Positions 30,455-33,732 of a DNA stretch of 33,732 bases are shown here, one piece after another. How positions within the stretch are numbered: the first letter of the stretch is position 1; each line of letters begins with the position of its first letter. Source of the DNA: Bacteroidales bacterium UBA6117 (GTDB taxonomy: Bacteria > Bacteroidota > Bacteroidia > Bacteroidales > VadinHA17). The notes below the pieces were generated by a model. It saw only the letters and a program-made list of their open reading frames with translations, was not told where the DNA came from and did no database searches. The position numbers were made by a program, and so were the translations under genes. Location: assembly GCA_002428385.1 (NCBI GenBank), contig DIWB01000005.1, positions 1 to 33,732 on the forward strand, written 5' to 3'.

Positions 30455-31405
30455 TTATTCAATCATTTTGATCAGGGCGCTGGTGCCTTTCCCCGGATTG
30501 CTTTCGAGGATGAAGACGCCATCGACCGACTTTACCCGTGTTTCAATGTTCGACAACCCCATCCCTTTCTCGTTATCCTCATTGCCAAGCGAGGCTTTAT
30601 CGAACCCGCGCCCGTTGTCGGAGAACTGCAAGGTAATGAATTTTTCAAGCTTGTTCAGTTCGATCTCGATCTTTGATGCCCCTGAATGCCTTATTGAATT
30701 ATTGATTAGTTCGCAGGCAGCCCGGTACATAACCACTTCCTTTTCAGGATCGATCCTGCTGTTCTGCATATTCGACTTGAAATCAATCTCAATTGCCCTT
30801 GTCTGGTTTATCTTGGCAATGAAGGCAGAGAGAGCGCTGGAGACACCGAAGTTCGACAGGATGTGCGGACTGAGATTATTCGAGATATCCTTAAGGGTGT
30901 TGATGGCTTCGTTGATGAGGAGATTTGTATTGTTCAGGATAATTGTGTCGGTCGGATCAGTGATCCGGCCGCCCAGGGCCGACAGCGACATTTTCACCGT
31001 CGACATGAGCGGCCCGAGCCCGTCGTGAAGATCTTTGGCAAACCGTTTCCTCTCATTTTCCTCGGTGTTTATTATTGCGCTGATCACCCTTTTCTCCGAC
31101 TTCATCCTGTCGATGTCGGCACGCTTGAGCGAATAAAATAGTTCCCTTATCAGAACCACCCCGGTGATTATCATGAAGGAGATAATCACATCGAGCCAGT
31201 AGTCGATCATCTGCCATGTATGCGAAGGCGTACCCCTGAAAAATTCAAAGAGCTGGAGAATTTTTCTGAGGGCCATGAAAACGAATGATATAGAAAGCAG
31301 TATCCATGAAAGCCTGTATTTGGTGAGCTTCATGAACCGGAGAGCTATGGATGCAGCTATGATCTGGAGGACTATAGAGATAATCAGGGCTATTAATCTT
31401 ATCAT
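30455..31405 (-). CDS. NarL-family sensor histidine kinase, three transmembrane helices
   Basis: The 316-residue kinase has hydrophobic helices at about 2-22, 34-50 and 71-89 and no large periplasmic sensor. The signal is probably read in the membrane or through a partner. The HisKA_3 dimerisation helix carries H127 (ERKRFAKDLHDGLGP). The ATPase domain has N-box INNSIRHSG, FSDNGRGFD and GMGLSNIETRV. An ATG at 31453 would add 16 residues, but the exact -7 box TATTTTTG at 31424-31431 lies inside that extension, and the hydrophobic helix starts right after the ATG at 31405, so that start is chosen. The response regulator gene follows by 6 bases. Confidence 0.9.
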   Translation of the reverse strand: MIRLIALIISIVLQIIAASIALRFMKLTKYRLSWILLSISFVFMALRKILQLFEFFRGTPSHTWQMIDYWLDVIISFMIITGVVLIRELFYSLKRADIDRMKSEKRVISAIINTEENERKRFAKDLHDGLGPLMSTVKMSLSALGGRITDPTDTIILNNTNLLINEAINTLKDISNNLSPHILSNFGVSSALSAFIAKINQTRAIEIDFKSNMQNSRIDPEKEVVMYRAACELINNSIRHSGASKIEIELNKLEKFITLQFSDNGRGFDKASLGNEDNEKGMGLSNIETRVKSVDGVFILESNPGKGTSALIKMIE

Positions 31406-31423
31406 TTCAGGCGCAATGTATTG

Positions 31424-31431
31424 CAAAAATA
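31424..31431 (-). promoter_or_regulatory. -7 promoter element for the histidine kinase operon
   Basis: The minus strand reads TATTTTTG, an exact TAnnTTTG match, ending 18 bases before the ATG at 31405. The predicted leader is about a dozen bases. The -33 region (AATG) is a poor match. The box argues against the longer kinase frame that begins at 31453. Confidence 0.45.
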
Positions 31432-31480
31432 GCATGAATTTGCCAAACGGCATTATAGCAGGCAGGGTAAGTTAGTAGTT

Positions 31481-31541
31481 GGCGGGCAAAGCCAGCAACC
31501 CGCCTTCGCTAAAGCTATGGCGGGCAAAGCCAGCAACCCGC
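31481..31541. repeat. Duplicated 23-bp intergenic element with hairpin
   Basis: A 23-base sequence beginning GGCGGGCAAAGCC and ending AGCAACCCGC occurs twice without mismatch, at 31481-31503 and 31519-31541, with a 15-base spacer. The junction forms a hairpin: CCCGCC (31498-31503) pairs with GGCGGG (31519-31524), and GCT pairs with AGC inside. Each copy also has GCGGG/CCCGC at its own ends. The unit is far more GC-rich than the flanks. It lies between the divergent kinase and waaA promoters. It looks like a REP-type or similar dispersed intergenic repeat. Genome-wide copies cannot be checked here. Confidence 0.65.
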
Positions 31542-31557
31542 ATCAAGGCTCATTTTT

Positions 31558-31590
31558 TTTGATTCTTTTCTCCCATATTTATTACCTTTG
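31558..31590 (+). promoter_or_regulatory. Consensus promoter for waaA
   Basis: TTTG at 31558-31561 is followed after 21 bases by TACCTTTG at 31583-31590. Both boxes match the Bacteroidota -33/-7 consensus exactly and the spacing is within range. The ATG at 31608 is 17 bases beyond the -7 box, so the leader is about ten bases and has no clear ribosome-binding site. Confidence 0.7.
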
Positions 31591-31607
31591 ACGCCTCAAA
31601 TTGCAAG

Positions 31608-32834
31608 ATGAAGTTTCTATACAACACCGGAATACGCTTGTTTGTCCTCACAATGAGACTGTTGTCGCCCTTCAACTCCAAGGTGCGGCTCATGGTAAAT
31701 GGCTGGAAAGGCTGGGAAGAGAAGCTGAAGGAAAAAGCAGGTGCCGGCAGAAGGAATATCTGGGTGCACTGCGCTTCGCTGGGCGAATTTGAGCAGGGCC
31801 GGCCGGTGATAGAGGAGCTCAGGAGCCGGGAGCCACAAAGCAGGATAATCCTTTCTTTCTTTTCATCCTCCGGCTATGAGATAAGGAAGAATTACCAGGG
31901 CGCCGACTATGTTTGCTACCTCCCTCCCGACACACCCCGGAATGCTGAAAGATTTGTAAAAGCTGTAAATCCCTCGGCAGTCATCTTTGTAAAATACGAG
32001 TTCTGGAATAATTACATTTCCGGGGTCAGCAGGAAGAACATACCTCTTTATCTTGTATCCGGGATCTTCAGGCCCGGTCAGCATTTCTTTAAGTGGTACG
32101 GAGGTTTCTTCAGGAAGATGCTGGTAAGCTTCACCCATATTTTTGTTCAGGACCAGAAGTCGGAAAGCCTTTTAAGAAATGCAGGGATAAGCCATGTAAC
32201 CGTGGCGGGCGACACCAGGTTCGACAGGGTGATTCAGATTGCTTCCTCTGCAAAGGATATTGGAGTTCTGGAGACGTTCAGGGGCAGCAGCCGGCTCGTT
32301 CTGGCAGGAAGCAGCTGGTCTCCGGATGAGGAAATTATTGCACGGTATATCCATGAACATCCGGGCACTGTGAAGTGGGTGTTCGCACCCCATGAGATTG
32401 ATAAATCCAATATTGAACGGCTCGAAAAACTCCTTGGGAAGGGTGTTGTCAGGTTTTCTGAGTTCACCGAAGCCGGGGCAGATGCGGAAGTCATGATAAT
32501 AGATAATATGGGAATGCTCTCATCTGCTTACAGGTACGCCGGTATTGCCGTTGTGGGAGGGGGATTCGGCAAGGGAATACACAACGTTCTTGAACCTGCC
32601 TGCTGGGGTATTCCGGTGCTGTTCGGGCCAAATCACAGAAAGTTCCGCGAGGCCGTTGAACTGATAAAGGAGGGGGGGGGAAAGGTTTTTACGGATTATA
32701 GTGATTTCAGGGAGTCCCTCGACATCTGGCTTTCGGATATAGAATCATACAGGAAAGCCGCCCGCTCTGCTGGTGATTACGTTAAGAAAAACAGTGGGGC
32801 TACGGCAACGATCTTGAAGCAAATATTATGTTAG
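31608..32834 (+). CDS. waaA: 3-deoxy-D-manno-octulosonic acid (Kdo) transferase
   Basis: WaaA (KdtA, GT30) adds Kdo to lipid IVA at the inner membrane during lipopolysaccharide synthesis. The 408-residue protein has the N-terminal membrane-associating segment LFVLTMRLLSPF (11-22). The catalytic glutamate E60 is in VHCASLGEFEQGRPVI. Donor-site blocks include VAGDTRFDRV, FAPHEIDKSNI and VVGGGFGKGIHNVLEPACWGIPVLFGPNH, read in pieces. Length is typical. Nine G in a row (32672-32680) encode part of KEGGGK and could slip. It has its own promoter and no gene follows on the strand for 192 bases. Confidence 0.95.
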   Translation: MKFLYNTGIRLFVLTMRLLSPFNSKVRLMVNGWKGWEEKLKEKAGAGRRNIWVHCASLGEFEQGRPVIEELRSREPQSRIILSFFSSSGYEIRKNYQGADYVCYLPPDTPRNAERFVKAVNPSAVIFVKYEFWNNYISGVSRKNIPLYLVSGIFRPGQHFFKWYGGFFRKMLVSFTHIFVQDQKSESLLRNAGISHVTVAGDTRFDRVIQIASSAKDIGVLETFRGSSRLVLAGSSWSPDEEIIARYIHEHPGTVKWVFAPHEIDKSNIERLEKLLGKGVVRFSEFTEAGADAEVMIIDNMGMLSSAYRYAGIAVVGGGFGKGIHNVLEPACWGIPVLFGPNHRKFREAVELIKEGGGKVFTDYSDFRESLDIWLSDIESYRKAARSAGDYVKKNSGATATILKQILC

Positions 32835-32844
32835 GGGCAAAATA

Positions 32845-32886
32845 TTATTAACAATTCAATCTCATAACTTGTTAATAACATAACTT
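32845..32886. promoter_or_regulatory. AT-rich dyad and direct repeat upstream of the TonB receptor gene
   Basis: TTATTAACAA (32845-32854) and TTGTTAATAA (32869-32878) form a 10-bp perfect inverted repeat with a 14-base spacer. The right arm lies between two copies of ATAACTT (32864-32870 and 32880-32886) and contains TGTTAATAACAT, shared with 9222-9233. No good TAnnTTTG box was found before the receptor; the nearest is TGCATTTG. The remaining 32835-33026 gap is AT-rich and shows no gene. An operator for the receptor gene is plausible but unproven. Confidence 0.42.
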
Positions 32887-33026
32887 TATACGACAAAAAC
32901 CTTTTTTTCAAAGAGCAGTAAATTGACCAGCCGTTATTGAACGAAATGTAATAAGTTTGTAATCAAAAAATCAAATAGTTAGTGTAGTATTGCATTTGAA
33001 AATTAATCCTAAATCCTATTTTTATT

Positions 33027-33732
33027 ATGAAACATCTTAAACACACGCTTGCGATATTGTTGTTTATGCTGATCCCGGTGCTTGCTTTGGCTCAGGGATC
33101 CACAACATCATCAATGAGCGGACAAATTACAGACAGTCAGGGAGCCCCTCAGGCCGGGGCTACAATTGTCGCAACACACGTGCCCTCGGGATCAATCTAC
33201 GGCGCGACAGCCAACGCCCAGGGATTATTTTCAATCCAGGGAATGCGTCCCGGCGGTCCTTACAAGGTAGAGGTATCTTTTATAGGTTATTCAAAGGAGA
33301 CCTTCACGGATATCAATCTTTCCCTCGGTGAGATCTTCGGACTGAATGTCGGCATGACAGAATCGAGCACTGAACTCAATGTGGTCACAGTGGTTGGAGC
33401 AAAACCTTCAAAGTTCAACATGCTCAAGACCGGAGCTACCACGAATATTTCAGCGGAGCAGATGACGATGATGCCGACCATAAACAGGAACATCGGCGAC
33501 ATATCAAGGATTTCACCCTATGCAAACGGGATGAGCTTTTCAGGAGGTGACGGACGTTCCACAAACTTCACTGTCGACGGTTCAAACTTCAACAACAACT
33601 TCGGACTGAGCAGCAACCTGCCCGGCGGCGGCAACCCGATCTCACTCGATGCCATCGAGGAAGTTCAGGTTGTAATTGCTCCTTTCGATGTCCGCCAGAC
33701 CAACTTCATCGGCGGCGGTATCAATGCAATCA
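33027..33732 (+). CDS. Oar-type TonB-dependent receptor, N-terminal part
   Basis: The frame is open from the ATG at 33027 to the window edge, 235 codons. A signal peptide (HTLAILLFMLIPVLALAQG) targets it to the outer membrane. Residues about 31-110 are a carboxypeptidase-regulatory/CarboxypepD_reg-like domain (SGQITDSQGAPQAGATIVA). The plug then begins: TGATTNISAEQM, TINRNIGDISRISPYANG, FTVDGSNFNNNFGLSSNLPG and ISLDAIEEVQVVIAPFDVRQ. This text is characteristic of Oar-like receptors, which are large outer-membrane proteins of about 1000 residues; the barrel lies beyond the window. The substrate is unknown. In this phylum Oar proteins have been linked to protein or peptide export as well as uptake. 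Confidence 0.9.
   Translation, partial: MKHLKHTLAILLFMLIPVLALAQGSTTSSMSGQITDSQGAPQAGATIVATHVPSGSIYGATANAQGLFSIQGMRPGGPYKVEVSFIGYSKETFTDINLSLGEIFGLNVGMTESSTELNVVTVVGAKPSKFNMLKTGATTNISAEQMTMMPTINRNIGDISRISPYANGMSFSGGDGRSTNFTVDGSNFNNNFGLSSNLPGGGNPISLDAIEEVQVVIAPFDVRQTNFIGGGINAI

Noticed and set aside
31481..31541. Two-unit repeat considered as a CRISPR remnant
   Set aside because: Only two copies with a 15-base spacer, and the repeat/spacer geometry and hairpin overlap do not fit an array. No cas genes are near.
31519..31560. GC-rich hairpin followed by T8 considered as a Rho-independent terminator
   Set aside because: The stem and the T-run are separated by ten or more bases, and on the plus strand no gene ends here. 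The T-run forms part of the waaA -33 box.

Overview
The window reads as a chromosomal segment of a Bacteroidota bacterium, most likely Bacteroidales or a close relative. The clade markers are an Oar-type TonB-dependent receptor, the type IX secretion and gliding genes porX, porW/sprE and gldH, a HU-CCDC81/SPOR protein, and several promoters of the clade's TAnnTTTG (-7) type. No rRNA, tRNA, CRISPR array, insertion sequence or phage gene was seen. Both ends cut through genes: a membrane protein at the left edge and the TonB receptor at the right edge.

Region 1 (1-9103, all minus strand) is a surface-polysaccharide locus. From promoter-proximal to distal it runs wbpE/wlbC, wbpD/wlbB, wlbA/wbpB, galE, rfbB, wzx, a VioA-like DegT aminotransferase, a hexapeptide acetyltransferase, a GT2 glycosyltransferase and a partial Wzy-like membrane protein. 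The wlbA-wbpE-wbpD trio should make a UDP-2,3-diacetamido-2,3-dideoxyuronic acid. RfbB plus the DegT enzyme and perhaps the acetyltransferase could make a dTDP-4-amino- or 4-acetamido-4,6-dideoxyhexose. Composition drops from roughly 50% GC to roughly 28% GC across rfbB, so the distal serotype-specific part looks imported or exchanged.

Region 2 (9104-13292) is housekeeping: a TTG-initiated HU-CCDC81/TM/SPOR protein, metG, and an S66 LD-carboxypeptidase. Region 3 (13293-19255, minus) is porW/sprE - porX - tsaE - alanine-dehydrogenase-like, pairing type IX secretion regulation with core functions. Region 4 (19336-25198, minus) holds mrp - nifU-like (Fe-S assembly), ricT - gldH - trmB - alkyltransferase-like, and tpx - holB.

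Region 5 (25199-28343) has a repeat-bearing intergenic stretch, then pgk, a small lipoprotein and a LuxE/PaaK-like adenylating enzyme on the plus strand. Region 6 (28364-31405, minus) is a NarL-type histidine kinase and response regulator, yraN and a Gfo/Idh oxidoreductase. Region 7 (31406-33732) has a duplicated 23-bp intergenic element, waaA with a near-consensus promoter, an AT-rich dyad and the start of the Oar-type receptor.

Nothing here is plainly a new multigene system. The most interesting leads are the HU-CCDC81/SPOR membrane protein, the adenylating enzyme in the pgk operon, the alanine-dehydrogenase relative with altered active-site segments next to porX-tsaE, the composition break inside rfbB, and three intergenic repeat structures. 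All percentages come from hand counts of sampled 60-base lines.
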